Both the position numbers and the translations under genes were made by a program. The notes under the pieces are model-generated. The model saw nothing but the letters and a program-made list of their open reading frames with translations. It did not search any database and had not been told where the DNA came from. This document shows, piece after piece, positions 14,101 through 24,800 of a stretch of DNA of 64,000 nt (its first letter is position 1; each line of letters opens with the position of its first letter). The DNA is from Ciona savignyi (Eukaryota > Chordata > Ascidiacea > Phlebobranchia > Cionidae), in NCBI GenBank assembly GCA_000149265.1, contig CH003275.1, forward strand, positions 388,854 to 452,853, read 5' to 3'.

Positions 14101-16632
14101 ATATCACCCAATAGACAGGCCATTCAGCCCAAGTTTAGAAATTATGTGTTTATGCAAATTAGATGTTGAGATTGAGCCAACCACAAGTCAGTTTTGCAGA
14201 TTATGCAGGTGGAATTTAATATTTAAATTGTGGTGATTAACCTCAAAGTTGATTGATGTTTTATCAAATAGCAGCCGCACATTATTCTACAGCAATAGAA
14301 ACAGATGAAAAAATAAACAGTTGTTAAAACAGGTCAACATAAAAAAGGGATATAAATATTAAAATACAGCGAACACTGAGGTCAATTTATACTGTGGTAA
14401 TCAATCATAGAGTTATTAAAGATAGATGGTAAACCATAGGATAGTTGTACAAAGTTTGTTTATTTCAGTTTGGTCAGCTGAATCACGAGTTTCAAGTGCA
14501 GAGAAATCAGAAAAGTTGAAAAGTGGTTTGTCTAACATTTGCTGTTGTTGCTTGTTGTGTTTAATTAATCATCGGCTGAACATTTGTCATTGAATTGTCA
14601 TTGGTGGTAGAGATGTCTCCATAATTGCATCATCCAAACCACTTCATCTTGCTATAACATCCGCAGAGCGCATTGCTCCAATCTAATCACTCGAATAAGT
14701 CGGACATGTTAGTAAAAATATTCAAAAGAATGTTGTGTATCAAAGGAATAGGAAAATGCTATGAATGTTATTATAACATGGGCAATCGTCAAATCATCTA
14801 GCGCACACAGTTGGGTTTTTTAAGACAAATTGTAGTGTGTTCTACTGGAATCAGGCAAAATGCTTTGTTTAATGACACAACCGACTAGTATGCCGCATGC
14901 TTCGATCCTACACCCTTACGACTACCTGCTGACCGTAAATGGTCTTACCGATTATGCTATACGCCATCAGGTTGATCAATTAGCAACTAGACTAGAAAGG
15001 TGATGTAAAAAAAAGTAAATTTAAGTCAATTACATGCCATTGGTGTATAACGCGTGACAGGCGAACTTGGAATTTCAATATTGATCTATGAAAGCAATTA
15101 CCGGTGTTCTGACATTAAAGGGATTAATGGACGTGGGGCGACCATCTGCAGCAGTTGTGCATGTGTGGGTGGAATACATGGTTCAACTAAGTTTGATCGC
15201 CATCGAGTGCTTGAGTGTGATGAATGGAGGCATTATTACAAATATCGTGTGTTGGATAATGTTATGACATCACACAGACAAGGATGACAAGAAGAAGGGA
15301 AAGAAGAGCACCACGAAGGATGATGGGAAAGGGAAAAAAGGGAAGAAGGATGCCAAAGAGAAAGATGTAAGAGCGACCTTGTGTGATGAATGTTAATTGC
15401 CTAATTTCATTATAATTAAAATTTTCGGACAAAAAAGACTGATTAAAGCTTTTTACCATGAACCAGTGTTGTTGGCTGCTTCACATGTTTCACCCCAAGC
15501 ATATTTACCCTAGAGACCCAAAAGCAAGGACCCCAAAGGAAAGGGGAAAGCTCCAAGCCCCAGCAAGGAAGTCTTGGAACGTGATATTGCTTCCAAGACC
15601 CCGTCAAGCATCAAAACGATTCCCATTGACCCCCTGGACCCAGGGACAAGGAAGAAATACACAGAAAAGATGTACAGCCAGGTGAGTTCTATATGGGGGG
15701 TAGGGCATTGCTGTTTGGCAGGTTTGACTGGAAACGTCTTTATCACTGAAGATGGGAAAACACAGAAGGGTTATAACAGAATTGGTGTACTTAGATATTT
15801 CTTGTATCAACCCATAAATCTACAAACTTCTGCTTAGTCCCTTGTCCAAGGATAGAATGAGCTGGCAGCTGGTTTCGAGCCCACTGCATTACACACAAGA
15901 AAACTGGCAAACCTGATTTTCAATGTCCGCCTTCTATTTAAACAGCTTCTGTTTTGTCATAAATCCTGTATTTCTCCAACAATGCTTAGGTGTTAAGCAA
16001 GTAAATAAATTAACGAGTTACCAACTCGATTTCACATTTAATCTCCTTATTTAGACATTGGGATAGGATGTTTATGTTTATCCCTGTGAAAGCACAACGG
16101 CAGTCAGGTTAATGAGCCCACCGTCGGATTATTGGAGCTTTTGCAATGTGTTGTGTATGTGATTGAGCTGCTGTGTCACATTTATTTCAACTCATTAGTT
16201 AACTAGACTCATGCGATGTCTGCTAAATATCTTGCCCAAGGAAACAGCCGACTAGGTGGCAAACAGTTTCGATCCAGCAACCTTTTGGCTAATAACAAAC
16301 CAACCAAATAAGCGATTTGGCTGGCCAAATGCTTTTTTTCAAAAGCAATAGAATGTAACAAATTTGGTAAAACCAGTTAACTCGAGCAAATATATAATTT
16401 GGTTAAACCAGTTAACTCAAGCAAAAATACGTCTATGTGATATGCCCGAGTCATGGTGTGCTGATTCATCAGCTGGAATGCTTCTGTTAGAATAATTTGC
16501 AAATTCCGTTCAAGAGCTATAACAGTCCATCCTCTGAACTTAAAATGTCCAACCCAGGTTTATGAATTGCTACTGGAAATGGTCGACAAGATGTCCTTGG
16601 CCTTTGAAGACTTGAACGACCAAACTTCCTAA
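5165..16632 (+). CDS. MYCBPAP: MYCBP-associated protein, complete gene, 20 coding exons, 840 aa
   Basis: Homologue of MYCBPAP (AMAP-1), a protein linked in vertebrates to sperm and motile cilia. Exons: 5165-5195, 6244-6377, 6842-7029, 7383-7473, 7606-7792, 8108-8227, 8503-8610, 8951-9114, 9399-9500, 9879-10022, 10951-11140, 11499-11623, 12213-12358, 12561-12675, 13031-13215, 13615-13730, 13950-13994, 15278-15366, 15514-15681, 16558-16632. Phases agree at every junction and the sum is 2523 bases. Family landmarks are NEDIQRLAIRDEDL, KPIDYSGPAGPRYN, FGDDLTGIKMALTQTERG, EHIGKPLTVRHE, GVILPGDTTNFPFVFKS, CPSPIDAYITEEEIF and a C-terminal KMYSQVYELLLEMVDKM. A lysine-rich linker lies near residues 735-765. 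Intron 17 has a GC donor (AAAG|GCAAGC). A further in-frame 54-base cassette at 14469-14522 is possible, but its donor is weak. The first exon encodes only ten residues and is less certain than the rest. Human MYCBPAP is about 950 residues; the missing part is mainly a low-complexity insert. Confidence 0.93.
5958..6226 (+). repeat. tRNA-like SINE (family A), diverged copy against MYCBPAP exon 2
   Basis: This copy matches the body of the family whose best plus-strand copy is at 31059-31345: the CCTTGGGCAAGGCACTT-type segment, then GGTTTT..CATTCAC..GATAAAC and a pyrimidine tail. The tail ends about 17 bases before the exon 2 acceptor at 6243, so it supplies the branch and polypyrimidine region. 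Confidence 0.7.
6494..6725 (-). repeat. tRNA-like SINE (family A), diverged
   Basis: Inverted copy in MYCBPAP intron 2. The tail-derived AGGATAG and TTTATTCCTGTGAATGG lie on the left, and the TTCGGTTAAAAGGCGG-type tRNA-like head lies on the right. Confidence 0.7.
7947..8092. repeat. 31-bp tandem repeat, about 4.7 copies
   Basis: The unit begins GCAGCCACATACCCAATGTG and recurs at 7947, 7978, 8009, 8040 and 8071 with almost no divergence. The array ends 15 bases before MYCBPAP exon 6, so the last unit runs into the splice acceptor region. Confidence 0.95.
10175..10784. mobile_element. piggyBac-type MITE, 610 bp
   Basis: Perfect 14-bp terminal inverted repeats CCCTTTAACTGCCG / CGGCAGTTAAAGGG are bounded on both sides by TTAA (10171-10174 and 10785-10788), the hallmark of piggyBac-superfamily insertion. 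A subterminal palindrome around GTCGACTCAAGTCGAC follows the left end, and several TGACGTCAT motifs lie inside. There is no transposase coding capacity. The element sits in MYCBPAP intron 10. Confidence 0.9.
12049..12212. repeat. 52-57 bp tandem repeat that copies the MYCBPAP exon 13 acceptor
   Basis: Each unit carries a C-rich tract, an AG and a copy of the first ~15 bases of exon 13 (GTGGTATTGAAGGGG). Decoy AGs lie at about 12049, 12105 and 12157, upstream of the true acceptor at 12211-12212. Use of the decoys at 12105 or 12157 would add sequence leading to a premature stop. Confidence 0.9.
12730..12998 (-). repeat. tRNA-like SINE (family A) filling most of MYCBPAP intron 14
   Basis: Nearly complete inverted copy: TAGGATAGGATATTCATG tail at the left, CCAAGGGGGTTAACACAC body, and the TTTCGGTTAAAAGGC head at the right. 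Intron 14 is only 355 bases (12676-13030) and this copy makes up about three quarters of it. Confidence 0.85.
13402..13596 (+). repeat. tRNA-like SINE (family A), internally deleted
   Basis: A tRNA-like head (GTTGGTTAAGTGC) and the TGTCCTTGGGCAAGGCACTT body are joined to a CCTATCTTATCCTAACATG tail. The tail ends about 18 bases before the MYCBPAP exon 16 acceptor at 13613-13614. Confidence 0.85.
16064..16320 (-). repeat. tRNA-like SINE (family A), in MYCBPAP intron 19
   Basis: Inverted copy starting GGGATAGGATGTTTATG and ending in the CTTTTGGCTAATAAC head region. It is moderately diverged. Confidence 0.75.
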
Positions 16633-17335
16633 CTTTGTTCAATTCAACTTTGTGATTTTAATTTTTTTATACATTTAGTATGAAGCAATATTTTTGTACG
16701 AATACATATAAGTTTAGTTGCTTTTAAATACAAACTGTGCTTTTTATAACTTGCTGTTTATGTTTATCCAAGTGAAAAAATGTAGGCACAATAAGTAAGA
16801 TGAAACTGTTTTTCCAACAGAACGTGTCAGATGATTGTAATTACCCTGGTTGGGGAATTACAAATTAGAAATCAATTTTGACAGAAATATTGACTCTCTG
16901 TTGAAACAGTTAATTATCAAAACACCACATGCCTACTAAATAGTAGCTGTTGAACACTTTAGCTCTTGGGTATAACTTGAAGGTAGGGGTATCCTTATCC
17001 CAATTACTTTGGTTTCGAGAATTAGTTTTATCAAGAATTTCGAACTGCTCCGAAATCCCCCAAATAAGCAAATGATTGTAATATTTTAATATAATTATCA
17101 TTCAAAAGTTCTATATATAAAACTCATTTTGTTTCACAATGATCATTTAATTTCAAATAACTGGAATCCAAAAATATTGAAGAATGGATATGGCTGGATT
17201 TGCATAATTATGACAATGAAATAGTTATGCACAATACAGCATAAAAGTGGTATATAACACAATCCTAAAATTACAAAATCGTTCAACAAGATTAAGTTTA
17301 TTAAAAACATGATTAAAATTCATTTTAAAATTAAC
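16633..17335. other. Intergenic, MYCBPAP to APRT (convergent)
   Basis: A+T-rich DNA between two genes that converge. On the minus strand an AATAAA signal (complement at 17297-17302) lies about 35 bases past the APRT stop codon. No coding exon is seen. Confidence 0.6.
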
Positions 17336-17887
17336 CTAAAATTCAAATTGTACAATTGAGTACATATCTGTGCCCTCGGGTAATTGTTTAACACCATTCA
17401 GACCAGTAAGTTCTATAACACATTGGCATTGAATCACATTTACATTCATGTTTTGAGCTAGTAAACATGCTGTACTCATTGTCCCCCCAGTGGCCATTAA
17501 ATCATCGACGATGATGACATTTTGGCCCTTTTGAAGTGCGTGTTCCTGTATCTCTATCTCTGCCTCGCCGTATTCCAGTGAATACGAACAAGAAGCTACA
17601 ACTCCAGGAAGTTTTCCGCTTTTTCTAACAGGAACGAAGTTAGCTTTGAATTTCTCAGCCAAAGGCGGTGCAAACAGAAACCCCCTGGCATCAAGGCCCA
17701 GCACAGCATCAATTTTGGTCGAAGGATATTTCGATATAAAATGTTCGTAAAATAGGTCCACAACATCACTGCACAAACTAGGCTGTTGGAATAAAGAAAA
17801 GATGTCGTAGAATTGTATCCCGGGCTTTGGAAAATCCGGAAATACCGGGATTCTTGACTTAACTGCAGCAATCCTTGGGTCCGACAT
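17336..17887 (-). CDS. APRT: Adenine phosphoribosyltransferase, 183 aa, single exon
   Basis: Complete purine-salvage enzyme converting adenine and PRPP to AMP, expected in the cytosol. The protein starts MSDPRIAAVKSRIPVFPDFP, typical of eukaryotic APRT, and has the usual length (human 180). Landmarks are GLDARGFLF near residues 64-72, VPVRKSGKLPG at 86-96, the PRPP-binding motif VIIVDDLMATGGT at 124-136, and CVIELTGLNG at 156-165. The reading frame is uninterrupted, whereas vertebrate APRT genes are split into several exons. No poly(A) tract or target duplication was seen, so a retrocopy is possible but not shown. All key motifs are intact, so it looks functional. Confidence 0.96.
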   Translation of the reverse strand: MSDPRIAAVKSRIPVFPDFPKPGIQFYDIFSLFQQPSLCSDVVDLFYEHFISKYPSTKIDAVLGLDARGFLFAPPLAEKFKANFVPVRKSGKLPGVVASCSYSLEYGEAEIEIQEHALQKGQNVIIVDDLMATGGTMSTACLLAQNMNVNVIQCQCVIELTGLNGVKQLPEGTDMYSIVQFEF

Positions 17888-18925
17888 AGTTTTCTAGTTT
17901 TCAATAGATTAAACTTTTACAAGATTTACAAAACCTGGAAATGAAACGTGACACTTCCTTTAAACTTGGGGAAAGTCCCCGTAATAACAAGTTAAATGTT
18001 TAGTGATGCATGCAATATTAGCATAGACAGAGCATAACTTATATTAGCATTATTTACTTTATAAACAGGTAGTTAATGATTTTAAAGAAATTAAAAAAAA
18101 ATCATGGTCAGAATTAATTGTTGACATTGGGCATCATTTTTTCATCTGCAACCGGCTATAATCCCCAAAACAGCACTTCTTTTATAATCCTCCCCACTTT
18201 GCGACATAACGTGGCAAGCTGACGTTTTGGTGTTTAAACTCATTGTAATATTGTTATTATTATTATCAGAAACGCGTTCTGAGTTGCGGAACTTAGCACT
18301 GCCTGCTTGGAGCCGACATCTCCACCCAGATAGCAATTGTCGGACGGCAGTACGTTGGCCCAATCACGTTTTAAAATCGGCCGACAAGTCGCGTTACCGT
18401 CGGGCCAGTGCCTTTTTGGCCGTCGGCCCGACCTCGGATTATAGTTGGGCGCGACGGTAGATTCGTTGGCCAGCATGCCACATTGCACTAACATCTCCAA
18501 CAAGGATTCGTCATATTGAATTAAAACTTTAAGAATTGTTGGATAACATGACCAACATATGTAATAACAGAAACTTATGTACTAAGCCCATGGGGAATTC
18601 CCCGAAGCCATCAAAAAACTAAATCGGGCTGTTTTAGGAATTTAACTTCATTTCAATACAGCACTTGAAAAAAGCTTTAATTTAAAACATTTGTGGTGAA
18701 ACCTCCTTAAATCTAACACGATTGTTATTTTTTACCTACACATGGAGAAGGAAGTTTGGTTTGATAACTATGGGACCCATGCGTTTTTGCTTGCAGAAAC
18801 AAAAACTACATACTCTGTGTATAAAGTACAAAATGTGGTTAGGGACCCTGTAGCATGAATATATGGCATACAACATGTGTTTTACGAATAGTGGTGGTTA
18901 AACTCGTGGTTGACACTCTCTAGTT
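17888..18925. repeat. Intergenic repeats: GTTGGC-rich element and truncated satellite-type element
   Basis: From about 18327 (CCCAGATAGCAATTG) to 18475 the DNA carries repeated GTTGGCC/GGCCGAC motifs. Its end resembles the inverse of the end near 26700 (TTGCTATCTGGGCAAGC), suggesting one repeat family. From about 18478 to 18925 lies a truncated copy of the 334-bp monomer family plus its terminal module, ending GACACTCTCTAGTT. Confidence 0.65.
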
Positions 18926-19217
18926 AATGAAACTGTGATAACGTTATAAAGATGTCGAAGTTATATAGGCCTACTTTTCCCCATCACAAATACTTCCTTA
19001 CCAACAAAGATAAACCAACTTAATTCTTACGTAGGAGTTAGAATTTCAAGACGACAAACAATCCCTCCAACCAATGTTTTATTGGTAAATCTTATCCTAT
19101 AAAGAACGTTTGCAACTCCTCAGACGAGAAGTGCTTAATAAGTTCTAGCGCCTTGGAAATAACTTCCTCTTTTGGATTATGCTGCCTCATAAGTTGTGAT
19201 TAGGACTAGATACCGAG
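18926..19217 (-). repeat. Inverted copy of the secreted-peptide gene promoter, left arm
   Basis: This ~290-base block is a close inverted copy of 20197-20482, the promoter and 5'UTR of the peptide gene at 20492. The TATA-like TATATAA is preserved in mirror orientation (18961-18967). The copy stops about 10 bases short of where a start codon would be; satellite-type terminal repeat sequence lies there instead, so no peptide follows. Confidence 0.9.
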
Positions 19218-19682
19218 TAACTATCAGCATAATATATCAAACGGCTTGTAGCAGCATATTTTTGTAAATATTTGATGTTTATATGCTCAAACAATTTCTA
19301 ATAGATCGATCATAATTTTATAAAATAAACACCTTAAATCACATGATCAGTTCCTTTGACTTTAGTCGTTAAGAATTGGTGATAATTATAGTTTTATAGA
19401 ATTGCGTATCTAAAAAAATTGGGTAAAAATGACGAAAACAAACTTGTCCCTTCATCCTAAAAATAAGCGAAAATTAACAACATAACATGGAAAAGTTATG
19501 TTACTACTGATGGTAGGGGAATTGTTTTTTTTTATATTCGCGTAAACACTTGTAGAGCTGTTAAGTCATTTTTGATCAATGTGCCATTAATAGTTTCGGT
19601 CGGTGACAGTCGTTTGGTTAAATGTTTAGCCCAACCGATTCATTTACCGCATGTGTGGCAGAATGGTTAACACGACCGATTA

Positions 19683-19846
19683 AACAATCCCTCCAACCGA
19701 TGTGTTATTGGTAAGTCATATCCTAAGATGAACGTTTGCAACTCCCCATCAGACGAGAAGTGCTTAATGAGTTCTAGCGCCTTGGAAATAACTTCCTCTT
19801 TTGGATTATGCTGCCTCATAAGTTGTGATTGGGACTAGACTACGAG
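19683..19846 (-). repeat. Third, partial copy of the promoter module
   Basis: About 164 bases match the distal part of the left arm in the same orientation, including GGAAATAACTTCC and GATTATGCTGCCTCATAAG. It lacks the TATA-proximal part and is followed by no coding sequence. Confidence 0.9.
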
Positions 19847-20196
19847 TTATTATAAGGAAAACAATGCGAAATAGTGAAAAGACATCAGTATCCGACTTAT
19901 ACAGGTGATTATGGGGTCTTTGGTTGAGTTTTATCCTGCCTCTCTACTGCAATTATTGAAATATTTCTGTAATAATTTAAAAACTGGTGGTGCTATTAAG
20001 ACTTTTTATATCAATGTACATTAATAGACGGTCAAGTGCGGCCGTGTACTCAAATGTTTAATGCGACTGATTCATATACAGCATGTACTGTGACCGGAGA
20101 TATATAAAGGAGTTTCTTGTTTATGTTTAGCGTGGCCGAATGGTGAGCGTGGCCGATCGTATTGGTGAGCTTTTTAATATCTTCAGGTTATCATAC

Positions 20197-20491
20197 CTCG
20201 GTATCTAGTCCCAATCACAACTTATGAGGCAGCATAATCCAAAACAGGAAGTTATTTCCAAGGCGCTAGAACTCATTAAGCACTTCTCGTCTGAGGAGTT
20301 GCAAACGTTCTTTATAGGATAAGATTTACCAATAAAACATTGGTTGGAGGGATTGTTTGTCGTCTTGAAATTCTAACTCCTACGGAAGAATTAAGTTGGT
20401 TTATCTTTGTTGGTAAGGAAGTATTTGTGATTGGGAAAAAGTATATAACTTCGACACCTTTCTACGTTATCACAGTTTCATTATTACCAAG
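20197..20491 (+). promoter_or_regulatory. Promoter and 5'UTR of the secreted-peptide gene (right arm)
   Basis: A TATA-like TATATAA lies at 20442-20448, about 44-50 bases before the start codon at 20492. The upstream 250 bases are shared with two other local copies. A GGAAGTTATTTCC palindrome-like motif is conserved in all copies apart from small changes and is a plausible factor site; which factor is unknown. Confidence 0.6.
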
Positions 20492-21490
20492 ATGGATCGA
20501 AAACTTCTACTCGTTTTTGCTGTTCTCATGCTTTTCGCCGGTAAAGGGCAGGGGTATTACAGTGGACATTACTACGACAAAGAAGGGTAAGTCGATTTAG
20601 TTTCTCTTTTGTCGCACATTGTTAAGATCTAATTGCTATTAATGACAGAGACAGAGCTCCGACGAAATACGAAAATTTGGGTGAGTGAAACTTATTAATT
20701 CTGAAGGACCACACACACCAGTGTAAAATAGTTAGGTTGTTATATTTCATAATAACTTAATTATATAATAGGTATTGTTGTATTCTTGTTTTGGATTTAC
20801 TTTGTTGTGAATCGTAGTGAATAATATTAAAGCAAAACACGTCAGGTTATATAGCACGAAATGCACGCAAAGAATGTTACATATACCACAGTAAATGAAT
20901 ATTACATACACGCCGGCATGATTACGGTTTAATGACAGGGCACGCATGATTACAGGGCACAAAATAACTGTCCGGAAACCTTTACGTATTACTACAGGGA
21001 TAGAAATTAACGCATTTCCACAACATTTAATGAATACGGTCAGTGCAATAATCGAAAATCTTATTGATATACACTGGGATTAATTCTGATATACATATAC
21101 CATACTTTTACTCAACGGTTCTCAAAGTATCTCAATACAATAAACCGCAGTGTCGTTGCCTGTCTGTGATAATGTATAATAACTAAGAGTGCTGTCATTT
21201 ATAAGATAAGTATGCGAAATCCGCCATGCATTTTATTTAATCACTCATGCAGCAGTGATAAAATAAAATGTTTTATACTGGTTAGGCACGTAAGATGTTT
21301 TACAAACTTGGTATTTTGGTCACGCTAAAGAAGGCGTATGGATACTTCCTACCCCTTTCCTATAAGTACCACGCTATAACCTTTTTTAATATGTCAAACT
21401 ATCCAACAAAATATTTATTTTTATTTAGATCAATTTGACTTTAATGAATTCATGAAGATGGCAAAGGACCACTACTATTACTCACATTAG
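20492..21490 (+). CDS. Small secreted Tyr/His-rich peptide, 62 aa, three exons
   Basis: Exons 20492-20586, 20649-20680 and 21429-21490 join in phase. The product begins with a clear signal peptide (MDRKLLLVFAVLMLFAGKGQG), with likely cleavage before YYSGHYYDKEG. The mature part is about 41 residues, rich in Tyr, His, Asp and Lys, has no cysteine, and ends DHYYYSH. AATAAA at 21539-21544 lies about 50 bases after the stop, and a TATA box precedes the start, so all parts of a small gene are present. I do not recognise the family. The layout (short exons, signal peptide, short mature peptide, strong TATA) recalls host-defence or structural peptide genes, which is inference only. Confidence 0.75.
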
Positions 21491-21810
21491 TGGACATTCT
21501 GCCAACGAAAGTTTGGAAAAACAGAATAATTGCAACAGAATAAAAAATCCCGAAATGCATAACTTTTGTGGTGTTTAGTTTTTTTTCTTTTCCTCTACAC
21601 TCTATACTCTACAATATTAAATAAAATTTGCAAATACTTTAAAGAAGCAGGAAAGCGAGGCATTAAAATAAACGGCAAAAATGTCGCTTATAAACCTAAT
21701 ATTTAAAAAAATATACTTATCGAATTATTTAGGTCAATTTTAGGGAGTTTAAATAGAAGGGATAAAACAAAACATAGAGAGGTGCTTGTTTTCAGGTTAA
21801 ATTGAAAAAA

Positions 21811-24800
21811 AACTAGAGAGCGTCAACCATGCACCAACCACCACCATTTGTAATACATTTTGACTGTGCTATAGGTATATATATATATACAAATACATGC
21901 AAGCAGGTTTCCTTACCACGGGAACACATATTAGCTAACACGTATATTAAGGATAGGATAGAATAGGATATTCATGTTTATCCGCGGCGAATGGGAAAAC
22001 CAAGGGGGTTAACACACGGGCAATCGTCATATCACCTCGCGCCCATCGTCGGGTTACCGGAGCTATTGCAGTGTGTTGTATATGATAGACACGTTCGTTC
22101 AATTTGGTAGAACCCATCAATCCGCTGGGTTCGTGCAATGTCTGTAAAATGCCTTGCCTAAGGACACAACCGAATCTCTAGCGACCACTTTCGCACCTGC
22201 AACCGTTCGATTGAAAGGCGACGCACTTAACCGCTAGACCAACGGGCCGGACAAAAGTCATTAGTTTCTTTAAGTGCAGCCCAGTAGTGGGCATGACGCT
22301 GTTTTCAGTGGGCCACAGAGCTTGTTTCTATACGTCGAGGATTCCTAAACGTCTGTACCCACCGAAGAAGTCATCCGACTTATGTAACAACTATGTATAG
22401 ATGGCGTATAAGCAATTAAGACCTCTATGAACGGCAGGATGTGACGAGTGGTACCCTTCATGAGTCAGTGTTTGTAAACGAGTGTTTTACATAGAGTGTT
22501 TTATATTTTACATTTAACTATACATGGAAAAGAAGTTTGGTTTGATAACTATGGGACCCATGCGTGTATGCTTGCAGAAACAAACTACATATTCAGTGTA
22601 TAAAAGACAAGTTGTGGTTAGGGACCCTGTAGCATGAGTATATGGCATACAACATGTGGTTTACAAATAGTGGTGGTTAAACACATGGTTGACACTCTCT
22701 AGTTTTTCTTATTTTAGATTTTAAAAAATCCATCAATTCCCTTGGATGTTAAAATATCTTGTAATTATTTAATGGTCATTATGGGTCCCATTTGGAAAAA
22801 TGGGACACAAATTGTTTTTGTCCGTTTTTTTCGTTTTTTTTTCTTTTTTTTCGTCAAAGGTTTGACTGGCATGGCATGGCGCCCCGACATCTACCAGAAA
22901 AAATAATCGAATCGTAATGAAACTTAGTCATTCATTAGACAACTTGATCTAGATATGCAGAAACCAAAATTTTGGGTAATAAATCAAGGGGAATTCCCCT
23001 GGGAGGTTAAAAACCAAAACGGTATTTTTTATGAAAAATTTAGCTTTTTGTGGCATAGCGCTTGAACGGCTGCTCTAATTTGAATCATATTTGGTTAACA
23101 TTAAGTGTGTTAGTGACTGATTTTACTCTTAAAAGAAATAAAAAATTACCTAGGGAAATACCCTAAAAAATCGATTTTGTACTAAAATCATGAGTGTGAC
23201 AGGCATGTCATGTCGCCCCAACATCTACCAGAAGGAGTAATGGAATCGCAATGAAAATTGGACATTTTTTAGACAACATTGTTTAGATATGCAGAAACCA
23301 AAATTTTGGGTAATAAATCAAGGGGAGTTCCCCTGGGATGTTAAAAACCAAAACGCTATTTTTTTAAAAAATTAGACTTTTGGGGCATAGCGCTTGAACG
23401 ACTGATACAATTTGAATCAGATTTGGTGGAATGTAAGTGCATTAGTCACTAATTTAACACTTAAAAGAAATAATAAAATTATCCAGGGAAATACCCTAAA
23501 AATCGGATTTTGCTCTCTAATTATGATTGTGACAAGCATGCTATGTTGCCCCGAAATCTAGCAAAAGGAATAATGAAATCGCAATGAAAATTTGACATTT
23601 GTAAGAGAACATGGTCTAGATAAGCAGAAACCAAAATTTTGGGTAATGATTCTAGGGAAATTCCGCTGAGACGTTAAAAACCAAAATGTTTTTTTTTTCT
23701 AATAAATTAGCTTTTTGTGGCATAGCGCTTGAACGGCTGCTCTAATTTTGATCAGACTTGGTTAAATGTTAGACCATTAGACACTTTGTGCCAATTAAAA
23801 GAAAGATAACATTTGCTTAGGGTAATTCCCCTAAAAACGAAGATATATTCCTGAATTATGATTGTGACAGGCATGCCATATCGCAATGACATCTCCAACA
23901 AGGAGTCGACAAATCACATTAAAACTTTAAGAATTGTTACATAACATGGCCAACATATGTAAAAACAGAAACTCATCTACTAAACCTAGAGGAATTCCCC
24001 GAAACCATGAAAAACTAAATCGGGCTGTTTTGGCAATTTAGCTTTATTTCATTTCAGCGCTTAAAAAGGTTTAATTTAAAACATTTCTGGTAAAACCTTC
24101 GTAAATCTAACACGATTGTTCTTTTTTTTACCTATACATGGAGAAGAAGTTTGGTTTGATAACTATGTGACCCATGCGTTTATGCTTGCGGAAACAAAAA
24201 CTACATACTCAGTGTATAAAATACGAAATGTGGTTAGGGACCCTGTATCATGAATATATGGCATACAACATGTGTTTTACAAATAGTGGTGGTTAAACAC
24301 GTGGTTGACACTCTTTAGTTATGGGTCCCATTTGGAAAAATGGGACACATATTGTTTTTGTCCGATTTTTTTTTTCTTTTTTTTTCTTTTTTTTTTCGTC
24401 AAACGCTTGACAGGCATGGCATGGCGCCCCGACATCTACCAGAAGGAAAAATGGGATTGCAATGAAACTTTGTCATTTGTTAGACAACATGGTCTTGATA
24501 TGCAGAAACCAAAATTTTAGGTGATAAATTAAGGGGAATTCCCCTGGGAGGTTAAAAACCAAAACGGTATTTTTTATGAAAAATTGCGCTTTTTGTGGCA
24601 TAGCGCTTGAACGGCTGCTCCAATTTAAATCAAATTTGGTGGAATGTTAGTGCACTAGTCACTGATTTAACACTTAAAAGAAATAAAAAAATTATCTGGG
24701 GAAATACCCTAAAAATTAAACTTTTGCTGTTAAATGATAATTGTGACAGGCATGCTATGGCGCCCTGACATCTACCAGAAGGAATAATGGAATCGCAATG

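Noticed and set aside
24305..24520. Open frame with a phenylalanine run in the satellite block
   Set aside because: Arises from poly-T and monomer sequence; not conserved between monomers.
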